A stretch of DNA of 64,000 bases from Litoditis marina. Taxonomy: Eukaryota; Nematoda; Chromadorea; Rhabditida; Rhabditidae. The notes below the pieces were generated by a model. That model had not been told where the DNA came from, searched no databases, and saw nothing but the letters and a program-made list of their open reading frames with translations. The translations under genes were made by a program, and so were the position numbers. Shown in pieces: positions 24,401-38,200 of the stretch; position 1 is the stretch's first letter; the number at the start of each line of letters is the position of its first letter. The DNA is taken from assembly GCA_964036275.1 (NCBI GenBank), contig OZ038434.1, positions 20,387,879 through 20,451,878 of the forward strand. Direction: 5' to 3'.

Positions 24401-27400
24401 TGACGTGAATGGAGTTGCGATTTTCGCCCTACGTGAGATTTAGTATTCAAACTTGGTATTTTTGAACTCCTCTTATGTGTAGAAACTCAAAAATGTTCAT
24501 CTTATTTGCATAAGTTGTAACAGTCCCGAAATAATTGAGTGGCGGTGCTAACCGAAAACACCCCCAAATTGACGTGAATGGAGTTGCGATTTTCGCCCTA
24601 CGTGAGATTTAGTGTTCAAACTTGGTATTTTTGAACTCCCCTCGTGTGTAGAAACTCAAAAATGTTTATCTTATTTGCATAAGTTGAAACAGTCCCGAAA
24701 TAATTGAGTGGCCGTGCTAACCAAAAACACCCCCTAGTTGACGTGAATGGAGTTGCGATTTTCCCCCTACGTGGGATTTAGTGTTCAAACTTGGTATTTT
24801 TGAACTCCTCTCATGTGTAGAAACTCAAAAATGTTCATCTTATTTGCATAAGTTGAAACAGTCCCGAAATAATTGAGTGGCGGTGCTAACCAAAAACACC
24901 CCCAAATTGACGTGAATGGAGTTGCGATTTTCGCCCTACGTGGGATTTAGTGTTCAAACTTGGTATTTTTGAACTCCCCTCATGTGTAGAAACTCAAAAA
25001 TGTTCGTCTTATTAGCATAAGTTGAAACAGTCCCGAAATAATTGAGTGGCGGTGCTAACCAAAAACACCCCCAAGTTGACGTGAATGGAGTTGCGATTTT
25101 CGCCCTACGTGAGATTTAGTGTTCAAACTTGGTATTTTTGAACTCCTCTCATGTGTAGAAACTTAAAAATGTTCATCTTATTAGCATAAGTTGAAACAGT
25201 CCCGAAATAATTGAGTGGCGGTGCTAACCAAAAACACCCCCAAGTTGACGTGAATGGAGTTGCGATTTTCGCCCTACGTGGGATTTAGTGTTCAAACTTG
25301 GTATTTTCTGAACTCCTCTCATGTGTAGAAACTCAAAAATGTTCATCTTATTTGCATAAGTTGAAACAGTCCCGAAATAATTGAGTGGCGGTGCTAACCA
25401 AAAACACCCCCAAATTGACGTGAATGGAGTTGCGATTTTCGCCCTACGTGGGATTTAGTGTTCAAACTTGGTATTTTTGAACTCCTCTCATGTGTAGAAA
25501 CTTAAAAATGTTCATCTTATTAGCATAAGTTGAAACAGTCCCGAAATAATTGAGTGGCGGTGCTAACCAAAAACACCCCCAAGTTGACGTGAATGGAGTT
25601 GCGATTTTCGCCCTACGTGGGGTTAAGTGTTCAAACTTGGTATTTTCTGAACTCCTCTCATGTGTAGAAACTCAAAAATGTTCGTCTTATTAGCATAAGT
25701 TGAAACAGTCCCGAAATAATTGAGTGGCGGTGCTAACCAAAAACACCCCCAAGTTGACGTGAATGGAGTTGCGATTTTCGCCCTACGTGGGGTTAAGTGT
25801 TCAAACTTGGTATTTTCTGAACTCCTCTCATGTGTAGAAACTCAAAAATGTTCATCTTATTAGCATAAGTTGAAACAGTCCCGAAATAATTGAGTGGCGG
25901 TGCTAACCAAAAACACCCCCAAGTTGACGTGAATGGAGTTGCGATTTTCGCCCTACGTGGGATTTAGTGTTCAAACTTGGTATTTTTGAACTCCTCTCAT
26001 GTGGAGAAACTCAAAAATGTTCATCTTATTTGCATAAGTTGAAACAGTCCCGAAATAATTGAGTGGCGGTGCTAACCAAAAACACCCCCAAATTGACGTG
26101 AATGGAGTTGCGATTTTTGCCCTACGTGAGATTTAGTGTTCAAACTTGGTATTTTTGAACTCCCCTCATGTGTAGAAACTCAAAAATGTTTATCTTATTA
26201 GCATAAGTTGAAACAGTCCCGAAATAATTGAGTGGCGGTGCTAACCAAAAACACCCCCAAATTGACGTGAATGGAGTTGCGATTTTCGCCCTACGTGAGA
26301 TTTAGTGTTCAAACTTGGTATTTTTGAACTCCCCTCATGTGTAGAAACTCAAAAATGTTCGTCTTATTAGCATAAGTTGAAACAGTCCCGAAATAATTGA
26401 GTGGCGGTGCTAACCAAAAACACCCCCAAGTTGACGTGAATGGAGTTGCGATTTTCGCCCTACGTGAGATTTAGTGTTCAAACTTGGTATTTTTGAACTC
26501 CTCTCATGTGTAGAAACTTAAAAATGTTCATCTTATTAGCATAAGTTGAAACAGTCCCGAAATAATTGAGTGGCGGTGCTAACCAAAAACACCCCCAAGT
26601 TGACGTGAATGGAGTTGCGATTTTCGCCCTACGTGGGATTTAGTGTTCAAACTTGGTATTTTCTGAACTCCTCTCATGTGTAGAAACTCAAAAATGTTCA
26701 TCTTATTTGCATAAGTTGAAACAGTCCCGAAATAATTGAGTGGCGGTGCTAACCAAAAACACCCCCAAATTGACGTGAATGGAGTTGCGATTTTCGCCCT
26801 ACGTGGGATTTAGTGTTCAAACTTGGTATTTTTGAACTCCTCTCATGTGTAGAAACTTAAAAATGTTCATCTTATTAGCATAAGTTGAAACAGTCCCGAA
26901 ATAATTGAGTGGCGGTGCTAACCAAAAACACCCCCAAGTTGACGTGAATGGAGTTGCGATTTTCGCCCTACGTGGGGTTAAGTGTTCAAACTTGGTATTT
27001 TCTGAACTCCTCTCATGTGTAGAAACTCAAAAATGTTCATCTTATTTGAATAAGTTGAAACAGTCCCGAAATAATTGAGTGGCGGTGCTAACCAAAAACA
27101 CCCCCAAGTTGACGTGAATGGAGTTGCGATTTTCGCCCTACGTGGGATTTAGTGTTCAAACTTGGTATTTTTGAACTCCTCTCATGTGGAGAAACTCAAA
27201 AATGTTCATCTTATTTGCATAAGTTGAAACAGTCCCGAAATAATTGAGTGGCGGTGCTAACCAAAAACACCCCCAAATTGACGTGAATGGAGTTGCGATT
27301 TTTGCCCTACGTGAGATTTAGTGTTCAAACTTGGTATTTTTGAACTCCCCTCATGTGTAGAAACTCAAAAATGTTTATCTTATTAGCATAAGTTGAAACA

Positions 27401-28129
27401 GTCCCGAAATAATTGAGTGGCGGTGCTAACCAAAAACACCCCCAAGTTGACGTGAATGGAGTTGCGATTTTCGCCCTACGTGAGATTTAGTGTTCAAACT
27501 TGGTATTTTTGAACTCCTTTCATGTGTAGAAACTTCAAAATGTTCATCTTATTAGCATAAGTTGAAACAGTCCTGAAATAATTGAGTGGCGGTGCTAACC
27601 AAAAACACCCCCAAGTTGACGTGAATGGAGTTGCGATTTTCGCCCTACGTGGGATTTAGTGTTCAAACTTGGTATTTTCTGAACTCCTCTCATGTGTAGA
27701 AACTCAAAAATGTTCATCTTATTTGCATAAGTTGAAACAGTCCCGAAATAATTGAGTGGCGGTGCTAACCAAAAACACCCCCAAATTGACGTGAATGGAG
27801 TTGCGATTTTCGCCCTACGTGAGATTTAGTATTCAAACTTGGTATTTTTGAACTCCTCTTATGTGTAGAAACTTAAAAATGTTCATCTTATTTGCATAAG
27901 TTGAAACAGTCCCGAAATAATTGAGTGGCCGTGCTAACCAAAAACACCCCCTAGTTGACGTGAATGGAGTTGCGATTTTCCCCCTACGTGGGATTTAGTG
28001 TTCAAACTTGGTGTTTTTGAACTCCTCTCATGTGTAGAAACTCAAAAATGTTCATCTTATTTGCATAAGTTGAAACAGTCCCGAAATAATTGAGTGGCGG
28101 TGCTAACCAAAAACACCCCCAAATTGACG

Positions 28130-29480
28130 TGAATGGAGTTGCGATTTTCGCCCTACGTGAGATTTAGTGTTCAAACTTGGTATTTTTGAACTCCCCTCAT
28201 GTGTAGAAACTCAAAAATGTTCATCTTATTAGCATAAGTTGAAACAGTCCCGAAATAATTGAGTGGCGGTGCTAACCAAAAACACCCCCAAATTGACGTG
28301 AATGGAGTTGCGATTTTTGCCCTACGTGAGATTTAGTGTTCAAACTTGGTATTTTTGAACTCCTCTCATGTGTAGAAACTCAAAAATGTTCATCTTATTT
28401 GCATAAGTTGAAACAGTCCCGAAATAATTGAGTGGCGGTGCTAACCAAAAACACCCCCAAATTGACGTGAATGGAGTTGCGATTTTCGCCCTACGTGAGA
28501 TTTAGTGTTCAAACTTGGTATTTTTGAACTCCCCTCATGTGTAGAAACTCAAAAATGTTCGTCTTATTAGCATAAGTTGAAACAGTCCCGAAATAATTGA
28601 GTGGCGGTGCTAACCAAAAACACCCCCAAGTTGACGTGAATGGAGTTGCGATTTTCGCCCTACGTGGGATTTAGTGTTCAAACTTGGTGTTTTTGAACTC
28701 CTCTCGTGTGTAGAAACTTAAAAATGTTCATCTTATTAGCATGAGTTGAAACAGTCCCGAAATAATTGAGTGGCGGTGCTAACCAAACCCCCCCCCCCCC
28801 AAGTTGACGTGAATGGAGTTGCGATTTTCGCCCTACGTGAGATTTAGTGTTCAAACTTGGTATTTTTGAACTCCCCTCATGTGTAGAAACTCAAAAATGT
28901 TCATCTTATTAGCATAAGTTGAAACAGTCCCGAAATAATTGAGTGGCGGTGCTAACCAAAAACACCCCCAAATTGACGTGAATGGAGTTGCGATTTTTGC
29001 CCTACGTGAGATTTAGTGTTCAAACTTGGTATTTTTGAACTCCTCTCATGTGTAGAAACTCAAAAATGTTCATCTTATTTGCATAAGTTGAAACAGTCCC
29101 GAAATAATTGAGTGGCGGTGCTAACCAAAAACACCCCCAAATTGACGTGAATGGAGTTGCGATTTTCGCCCTACGTGAGATTTAGTGTTCAAACTTGGTA
29201 TTTTTGAACTCCCCTCATGTGTAGAAACTCAAAAATGTTCGTCTTATTAGCATAAGTTGAAACAGTCCCGAAATAATTGAGTGGCGGTGCTAACCAAAAA
29301 CACCCCCAAGTTGACGTGAATGGAGTTGCGATTTTCGCCCTACGTGGGATTTAGTGTTCAAACTTGGTGTTTTTGAACTCCTCTCGTGTGTAGAAACTTA
29401 AAAATGTTCATCTTATTAGCATGAGTTGAAACAGTCCCGAAATAATTGAGTGGCGGTGCTAACCAAAACCCCCCCCCCAA
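28130..29480 (+). repeat. Four-monomer tandem duplication (680 bp) with poly-C variants
   Basis: The markers CTCTCGTGTG (28701 and 29381) and the ATGAGTTGAAAC variant recur at 680 bp. Each copy ends in a monomer where the usual AAAAACACCCCC is replaced by a plain C-run. A third relative of the same block lies near 39590-39690. Confidence 0.8.
28788..28800 (+). repeat. C13 homopolymer inside a monomer
   Basis: Thirteen C replace the normal ACACCCCC. The related runs are ten C at 29469-29478 and seven C at 39684-39690. Slippage, or a consensus error in a homopolymer, would explain the length differences. Confidence 0.9.
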
Positions 29481-30497
29481 GTTGACGTGAATGGAGTTGC
29501 GATTTTCGCCCTACGTGAGATTTAGTGTTCAAACTTGGTATTTTTGAACTCCTCCCATGTGTAGAAACTAAAAAATGTTCATCTTATTAGCATAAGTTGA
29601 AACAGTCCCGAATTAATTGAGTGGCGGTGCTAACCAAAAACACCCCCAAGTTGACGTGAATGGAGTTGCGATTTTCGCCCTACGTGGGAATTAGTGTTCA
29701 AACTTGGTTTTTTTTGAACTCCTCTCATGTGTAGAAACTAAAAAAATGTTCATCTTATTAGCATAAGTTGAAACAGTCCCGAAATAATTGAGTGGCGGTG
29801 CTAACCAAAAACACCCCCAAGTTGACGTGAATGGAGTTGCGATTTTCGCCCTACGTGAGATTTAGTGTTCAAACTTGGTATTTTTGAACTCCTCTCATGT
29901 GTAGAAACTAAAAAATGTTCATCTTATTAGCATAAGTTGAAACAGTCCCGAATTAATTGAGTGGCGGTGCTAACCAAAAACACCCCCAAGTTGACGTGAA
30001 TGGAGTTGCGATTTTCGCCCTACGTGGGAATTAGTGTTCAAACTTGGTATTTTTGAACTCCTCTCATGTGTAGAAACTAAAAAATGTTCATCTTATTAGC
30101 ATAAGTTGAAACAGTCCCGACATAATTGAGTGGCGGTGCTAACCAAAAACACCCCCAAGTCCAAGTTGACGTGAATGAAGTTGCGATTTTCGCCCTACGT
30201 GTGATTTAGTGTTCAAACTTGGTATTTTTGAACTCCTCTCATGTGTAGAAACTAAAAAATGTTCATCTTATTAGCATAAGTTGAAACAGTCCCAAAATAA
30301 TTGAGTGGCGGTGCTAACCAAAAACACCCCCAAATTGACGTGAATGGAGTTGCGATTTTCGCCCTACGTGAGATTTAGTATTCAAACTTGGTATTTTTGA
30401 ACTCCTCTTATGTGTAGAAACTTAAAAATGTTCATCTTCGTTGCATAAGTTGAAACAGTCCCGAAATAATTGAGTGGCCGTGCTAACCGTGCTAACC

Positions 30498-30687
30498 AGA
30501 TTTTAAACGTAAATTATCTACTTTAGACTTGCAACCTGAATGTAACAGACAGCCTCTTGGAGGATAGCCGTTGTCTTCCTAGAAGACTCTTTTCCTCCAA
30601 CTCCCAGCGCCCTTTTGACGCCAACAACACCTTCACACAACACACAGTGATACGGGAGAAAAATAAAGCTTGTATTGTATTGTATTG
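30498..30687 (+). mobile_element. 3' end of a 5'-truncated non-LTR retroelement or SINE
   Basis: A 190 bp non-satellite insertion ends with the polyadenylation signal AATAAA (30662-30667) followed by four TTGTA units (30670-30689, the last overlapping the target site). A short tandem 3' tail of this kind is known from RTE, CR1 and related LINEs and the SINEs that use them. TAACC flanks it on both sides (30493-30497 and 30688-30692) and the satellite continues in phase, so I read a 5 bp target-site duplication. Just upstream GTGCTAACC is doubled, a possible second trace of the insertion. There is no significant open frame. The LINE family cannot be named from so short a tail. Confidence 0.65.
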
Positions 30688-31019
30688 TAACCAAAAACAC
30701 CCCCAAGTTGACGTGAATGGAGTTGCGATTTTCGCCCTACGTGGGATTTAGTGTTCAAACTTGGTACTTTTGAACTCCTCTCGTGTGTAGAAACTCAAAA
30801 ATGTTCATCTTATTAGCATAAGTTGAAACAGTCCCGAATTAATTGAGTGGCGGTGCTAACCAAAAACACCCCCAAGTTGACGTGAATGGAGTTGCGATTT
30901 TCGCCCTACGTGGGAATTAGTGTTCAAACTTGGTGTTTTTGAACTCCTCTCATGTGTAGAAACTAAAAAATGTTCATCTTATTTGCATAAGTTGGAACAG
31001 TCCCGAAATAATTGAGTGG

Positions 31020-32740
31020 CGGTGCTAACCAAAAACACCCCCAAGTTGACGTGAATGGAGTTGCGATTTTTCCCCTACGTGGGATTTAGTGTTCAAACTT
31101 GGTATTTTTGAACTCCTCTCATGTGTAGAAACTTAAAAATGTTCATCTTATTAGCATAAGTTGAAACAGTCCCGACATAATTGAGTGGCGGTGCTAACCA
31201 AAAACACCCCCAAGTTGACGTGAATGGAGTTGCGATTTTCGCCCTACGTGAGATTTAGTGTTCAAACTTGGTATTTTTGAACTCCTCTCATGTGTAGAAA
31301 CTTAAAAATGTTCATCTTATTAGCATAAGTTGAAACAGTCCCGAAATAATTGAGTGGCCGTGCTAACCAAAAACACCCCCAAGTTGACGTGAATGGAGTT
31401 GCGATTTTCGCCCTACGTGAGATTTAGTGTTCAAACTTGGTATTTTTGAACTCCTCTCATGTGTAGAAACTTAAAAATGTTCATCTTATTAGCATAAGTT
31501 GAAACAGTCCCGAAATAATTGAGTGGCGGTGCTAACCAAAAACACCCCCAAGTTGACGTGAATGGAGTTGCGATTTTCGCCCTACGTGGGATTTAGTGTT
31601 CAAACTTGGTATTTTCTGAACTCCTCTCATGTGTAGAAACTCAAAAATGTTCATCTTATTTGCATAAGTTGAAACAGTCCCGAAATAATTGAGTGGCGGT
31701 GCTAACCAAAAACACCCCCAAATTGACGTGAATGGAGTTGCGATTTTTGCCCTACGTGGGATTTAGTGTTCAAACTTGGTATTTTTGAACTCCTCTCATG
31801 TGTAGAAACTTAAAAATGTTCATCTTATTAGCATAAGTTGAAACAGTCCCGAAATAATTGAGTGGCGGTGCTAACCAAAAACACCCCCAAGTTGACGTGA
31901 ATGGAGTTGCGATTTTTCCCCTACGTGGGATTTAGTGTTCAAACTTGGTATTTTTGAACTCCTCTCATGTGTAGAAACTTAAAAATGTTCATCTTATTAG
32001 CATAAGTTGAAACAGTCCCGACATAATTGAGTGGCGGTGCTAACCAAAAACACCCCCAAGTTGACGTGAATGGAGTTGCGATTTTCGCCCTACGTGAGAT
32101 TTAGTGTTCAAACTTGGTATTTTTGAACTCCTCTCATGTGTAGAAACTTAAAAATGTTCATCTTATTAGCATAAGTTGAAACAGTCCCGAAATAATTGAG
32201 TGGCCGTGCTAACCAAAAACACCCCCAAGTTGACGTGAATGGAGTTGCGATTTTCGCCCTACGTGAGATTTAGTGTTCAAACTTGGTATTTTTGAACTCC
32301 TCTCATGTGTAGAAACTTAAAAATGTTCATCTTATTAGCATAAGTTGAAACAGTCCCGAAATAATTGAGTGGCGGTGCTAACCAAAAACACCCCCAAGTT
32401 GACGTGAATGGAGTTGCGATTTTCGCCCTACGTGGGATTTAGTGTTCAAACTTGGTATTTTCTGAACTCCTCTCATGTGTAGAAACTCAAAAATGTTCAT
32501 CTTATTTGCATAAGTTGAAACAGTCCCGAAATAATTGAGTGGCGGTGCTAACCAAAAACACCCCCAAATTGACGTGAATGGAGTTGCGATTTTTGCCCTA
32601 CGTGGGATTTAGTGTTCAAACTTGGTATTTTTGAACTCCTCTCATGTGTAGAAACTTAAAAATGTTCATCTTATTAGCATAAGTTGAAACAGTCCCGAAA
32701 TAATTGAGTGGCGGTGCTAACCAAAAACACCCCCAAGTTG
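31020..32740 (+). repeat. Five-monomer tandem duplication (846 bp period)
   Basis: GATTTTTCCCCTACG at 31065 and 31911 and CCCGACATAATTG at 31171 and 32017 recur at 846 bp. The intervening monomers carry matching variants, including GGCCGTGC and TATTTTCTGAAC. Confidence 0.85.
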
Positions 32741-33229
32741 ACGTGAATGGAGTTGCGATTTTCGCCCTACGTGGGGTTAAGTGTTCAAACTTGGTATTTT
32801 CTGAACTCCTCTCATGTGTAGAAACTCAAAAATGTTCATCTTATTTGAATAAGTTGAAACAGTCCCGAAATAATTGAGTGGCGGTGCTAACCAAAAACAC
32901 CCCCAAGTTGACGTGAATGGAGTTGCGATTTTCGCCCTACGTGGGATTTAGTGTTCAAACTTGGTATTTTTGAACTCCTCTCATGTGGAGAAACTCAAAA
33001 ATGTTCATCTTATTTGCATAAGTTGGAACAGTCCCGAAATAATTGAGTGGCGGTGCTAACCAAAAACACCCCCAAATTGACGTGAATGGAGTTGCGATTT
33101 TTGCCCTACGTGAGATTTAGTGTTCAAACTTGGTATTTTTGAACTCCCCTCATGTGTAGAAACTCAAAAATGTTTATCTTATTAGCATAAGTTGAAACAG
33201 TCCCGAAATAATTGAGTGGCGGTGCTAAC

Positions 33230-36200
33230 CAAAAACACCCCCAAGTCCAAGTTGACGTGAATGGAGTTGCGATTTTCGCCCTACGTGAGATTTAGTGTTC
33301 AAACTTGGTATTTTTGAACTCCTTTCATGTGTAGAAACTTCAAAATGTTCATCTTATTAGCATAAGTTGAAACAGTCCTGAAATAATTGAGTGGCGGTGC
33401 TAACCAAAAACACCCCCAAGTTGACGTGAATGGAGTTGCGATTTTCGCCCTACGTGGGATTTAGTGTTCAAACTTGGTATTTTCTGAACTCCTCTCATGT
33501 GTAGAAACTCAAAAATGTTCATCTTATTTGCATAAGTTGAAACAGTCCCGAAATAATTGAGTGGCGGTGCTAACCAAAAACACCCCCAAATTGACGTGAA
33601 TGGAGTTGCGATTTTCGCCCTATGTGAGATTTAGTATTCAAACTTGGTATTTTTGAACTCCTCTTATGTGTAGAAACTTAAAAATGTTCATCTTATTTGC
33701 ATAAGTTGAAACAGTCCCGAAATAATTGAGTGGCCGTGCTAACCAAAAACACCCCCTAGTTGACGTGAATGGAGTTGCGATTTTCCCCCTACGTGGGATT
33801 TAGTGTTCAAACTTGGTGTTTTTGAACTCCTCTCATGTGTAGAAACTCAAAAATGTTCATCTTGTTTGCATAAGTTGAAACAGTCCCGAAATAATTGAGT
33901 GGCGGTGCTAACCAAAAACACCCCCAAATTGACGTGAATGGAGTTGCGATTTTCGCCCTACGTGAGATTTAGTGTTCAAACTTGGTATTTTTGAACTCCC
34001 CTCATGTGTAGAAACTCAAAAATGTTCATCTTATTAGCATAAGTTGAAACAGTCCCGAAATAATTGAGTGGCGGTGCTAACCAAAAACACCCCCAAATTG
34101 ACGTGAATGGAGTTGCGATTTTTGCCCTACGTGAGATTTAGTGTTCAAACTTGGTATTTTTGAACTCCCCTCATGTGTAGAAACTCAAAAATGTTTATCT
34201 TATTAGCATAAGTTGAAACAGTCCCGAAATAATTGAGTGGCGGTGCTAACCAAAAACACCCCCAAGTCCAAGTTGACGTGAATGGAGTTGCGATTTTCGC
34301 CCTACGTGAGATTTAGTGTTCAAACTTGGTATTTTTGAACTCCTTTCATGTGTAGAAACTTCAAAATGTTCATCTTATTAGCATAAGTTGAAACAGTCCT
34401 GAAATAATTGAGTGGCGGTGCTAACCAAAAACACCCCCAAGTTGACGTGAATGGAGTTGCGATTTTCGCCCTACGTGGGATTTAGTGTTCAAACTTGGTA
34501 TTTTCTGAACTCCTCTTATGTGTAGAAACTTAAAAATGTTCATCTTATTTGCATAAGTTGAAACAGTCCCGAAATAATTGAGTGGCCGTGCTAACCAAAA
34601 ACACCCCCTAGTTGACGTGAATGGAGTTGCGATTTTCCCCCTACGTGGGATTTAGTGTTCAAACTTGGTGTTTTTGAACTCCTCTCATGTGTAGAAACTC
34701 AAAAATGTTCATCTTGTTTGCATAAGTTGAAACAGTCCCGAAATAATTGAGTGGCGGTGCTAACCAAAAACACCCCCAAATTGACGTGAATGGAGTTGCG
34801 ATTTTAGTGTTCAAACTTGGTATTTTTGAACTCCTCTCATGTGTAGAAACTTAAAAATGTTCATCTTATTAGCATAAGTTGAAACAGTCCCGAAATAATT
34901 GAGTGGCGGTGCTAACCAAAAACACCCCCAAGTTGACGTGAATGGAGTTGCGATTTTCGCCCTACGTGGGGTTAAGTGTTCAAACTTGGTATTTTCTGAA
35001 CTCCTCTCATGTGTAGAAACTCAAAAATGTTCATCTTATTTGAATAAGTTGAAACAGTCCCGAAATAATTGAGTGGCGGTGCTAACCAAAAACACCCCCA
35101 AGTTGACGTGAATGGAGTTGCGATTTTCGCCCTACGTGGGATTTAGTGTTCAAACTTGGTATTTTTGAACTCCTCTCATGTGGAGAAACTCAAAAATGTT
35201 CATCTTATTTGCATAAGTTGGAACAGTCCCGAAATAATTGAGTGGCGGTGCTAACCAAAAACACCCCCAAATTGACGTGAATGGAGTTGCGATTTTTGCC
35301 CTACGTGAGATTTAGTGCTCAAACTTGGTATTTTTGAACTCCCCTCATGTGTAGAAACTCAAAAATGTTTATCTTATTAGCATAAGTTGAAACAGTCCCG
35401 AAATAATTGAGTGGCGGTGCTAACCAAAAACACCCCCAAGTCCAAGTTGACGTGAATGGAGTTGCGATTTTCGCCCTACGTGAGATTTAGTGTTCAAACT
35501 TGGTATTTTTGAACTCCTTTCATGTGTAGAAACTTCAAAATGTTCATCTTATTAGCATAAGTTGAAACAGTCCTGAAATAATTGAGTGGCGGTGCTAACC
35601 AAAAACACCCCCAAGTTGACGTGAATGGAGTTGCGATTTTCGCCCTACGTGGGATTTAGTGTTCAAACTTGGTATTTTCTGAACTCCTCTCATGTGTAGA
35701 AACTCAAAAATGTTCATCTTATTTGCATAAGTTGAAACAGTCCCGAAATAATTGAGTGGCGGTGCTAACCAAAAACACCCCCAAATTGACGTGAATGGAG
35801 TTGCGATTTTCGCCCTATGTGAGATTTAGTATTCAAACTTGGTATTTTTGAACTCCTCTTATGTGTAGAAACTTAAAAATGTTCATCTTATTTGCATAAG
35901 TTGAAACAGTCCCGAAATAATTGAGTGGCCGTGCTAACCAAAAACACCCCCTAGTTGACGTGAATGGAGTTGCGATTTTCCCCCTACGTGGGATTTAGTG
36001 TTCAAACTTGGTGTTTTTGAACTCCTCTCATGTGTAGAAACTCAAAAATGTTCATCTTGTTTGCATAAGTTGAAACAGTCCCGAAATAATTGAGTGGCGG
36101 TGCTAACCAAAAACACCCCCAAATTGACGTGAATGGAGTTGCGATTTTCGCCCTACGTGAGATTTAGTGTTCAAACTTGGTATTTTTGAACTCCCCTCAT

Positions 36201-38200
36201 GTGTAGAAACTCAAAAATGTTCATCTTATTAGCATAAGTTGAAACAGTCCCGAAATAATTGAGTGGCGGTGCTAACCAAAAACACCCCCAAATTGACGTG
36301 AATGGAGTTGCGATTTTTGCCCTACGTGAGATTTAGTGTTCAAACTTGGTATTTTTGAACTCCCCTCATGTGTAGAAACTCAAAAATGTTTATCTTATTA
36401 GCATAAGTTGAAACAGTCCCGAAATAATTGAGTGGCGGTGCTAACCAAAAACACCCCCAAGTCCAAGTTGACGTGAATGGAGTTGCGATTTTCGCCCTAC
36501 GTGAGATTTAGTGTTCAAACTTGGTATTTTTGAACTCCTTTCATGTGTAGAAACTTCAAAATGTTCATCTTATTAGCATAAGTTGAAACAGTCCTGAAAT
36601 AATTGAGTGGCGGTGCTAACCAAAAACACCCCCAAGTTGACGTGAATGGAGTTGCGATTTTCGCCCTACGTGGGATTTAGTGTTCAAACTTGGTATTTTC
36701 TGAACTCCTCTCATGTGTAGAAACTCAAAAATGTTCATCTTATTTGCATAAGTTGAAACAGTCCCGAAATAATTGAGTGGCGGTGCTAACCAAAAACACC
36801 CCCAAATTGACGTGAATGGAGTTGCGATTTTCGCCCTATGTGAGATTTAGTATTCAAACTTGGTATTTTTGAACTCCTCTTATGTGTAGAAACTTAAAAA
36901 TGTTCATCTTATTTGCATAAGTTGAAACAGTCCCGAAATAATTGAGTGGCCGTGCTAACCAAAAACACCCCCTAGTTGACGTGAATGGAGTTGCGATTTT
37001 CCCCCTACGTGGGATTTAGTGTTCAAACTTGGTGTTTTTGAACTCCTCTCATGTGTAGAAACTCAAAAATGTTCATCTTGTTTGCATAAGTTGAAACAGT
37101 CCCGAAATAATTGAGTGGCGGTGCTAACCAAAAACACCCCCAAATTGACGTGAATGGAGTTGCGATTTTCGCCCTACGTGAGATTTAGTGTTCAAACTTG
37201 GTATTTTTGAACTCCCCTCATGTGTAGAAACTCAAAAATGTTCATCTTATTAGCATAAGTTGAAACAGTCCCGAAATAATTGAGTGGCGGTGCTAACCAA
37301 AAACACCCCCAAATTGACGTGAATGGAGTTGCGATTTTCGCCCTACGTGGGGTTAAGTGTTCAAACTTGGTATTTTCTGAACTCCTCTCATGTGTAGAAA
37401 CTCAAAAATGTTCATCTTATTTGAATAAGTTGAAACAGTCCCGAAATAATTGAGTGGCGGTGCTAACCAAAAACACCCCCAAGTTGACGTGAATGGAGTT
37501 GCGATTTTCGCCCTACGTGGGATTTAGTGTTCAAACTTGGTATTTTTGAACTCCTCTCATGTGGAGAAACTCAAAAATGTTCATCTTATTTGCATAAGTT
37601 GGAACAGTCCCGAAATAATTGAGTGGCGGTGCTAACCAAAAACACCCCCAAATTGACGTGAATGGAGTTGCGATTTTTGCCCTACGTGAGATTTAGTGTT
37701 CAAACTTGGTATTTTTGAACTCCCCTCATGTGTAGAAACTCAAAAATGTTTATCTTATTAGCATAAGTTGAAACAGTCCCGAAATAATTGAGTGGCGGTG
37801 CTAACCAAAAACACCCCCAAGTCCAAGTTGACGTGAATGGAGTTGCGATTTTCGCCCTACGTGAGATTTAGTGTTCAAACTTGGTATTTTTGAACTCCTT
37901 TCATGTGTAGAAACTTCAAAATGTTCATCTTATTAGCATAAGTTGAAACAGTCCTGAAATAATTGAGTGGCGGTGCTAACCAAAAACACCCCCAAGTTGA
38001 CGTGAATGGAGTTGCGATTTTCGCCCTACGTGGGATTTAGTGTTCAAACTTGGTATTTTCTGAACTCCTCTTATGTGTAGAAACTTAAAAATGTTCATCT
38101 TATTTGCATAAGTTGAAACAGTCCCGAAATAATTGAGTGGCCGTGCTAACCAAAAACACCCCCAAGTCCAAGTTGACGTGAATGGAGTTGCGATTTTCGC
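33230..38200 (+). repeat. Higher-order region marked by a 6-bp duplication
   Basis: Monomers with AAGTCCAAGTTGACG (an extra AAGTCC) occur near 33245, 34265, 35439, 36460, 37820 and 38166; the same change is present near 30158. The steps are about 1020, 1174, 1021, 1360 and 346 bp, that is six, seven, six, eight and two monomers. They travel with CTTGTTTGCATAAG, CCCTATGTGAG and CAGTCCTGAAAT in a nearly fixed order. Confidence 0.8.

Larger units (their letters stand above)
12754..30497 (+). repeat. 169-bp satellite array, domain C (+ orientation)
   Basis: About 105 head-to-tail monomers. Domain markers include the 170 bp form with TATTTTCTGAACTCC, GGCCGTGC, CCCCCTAGTTG, AACTGTCCCG and CGTGGGGTTAAGTG. 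Block copies of several lengths make up most of it (listed separately). Small deletions inside single monomers occur near 22192 (loss of about five A in CCAAAAACACC), near 23030 (loss of about 12 bp, GGCGGTGCTAAC). The domain ends at a TAACC target site where a retroelement end is inserted. Confidence 0.97.

Noticed and set aside
30518..30751. Open frames on both strands over the retroelement end
   Set aside because: They join the retroelement 3' untranslated tail to satellite sequence; no domain is recognisable.
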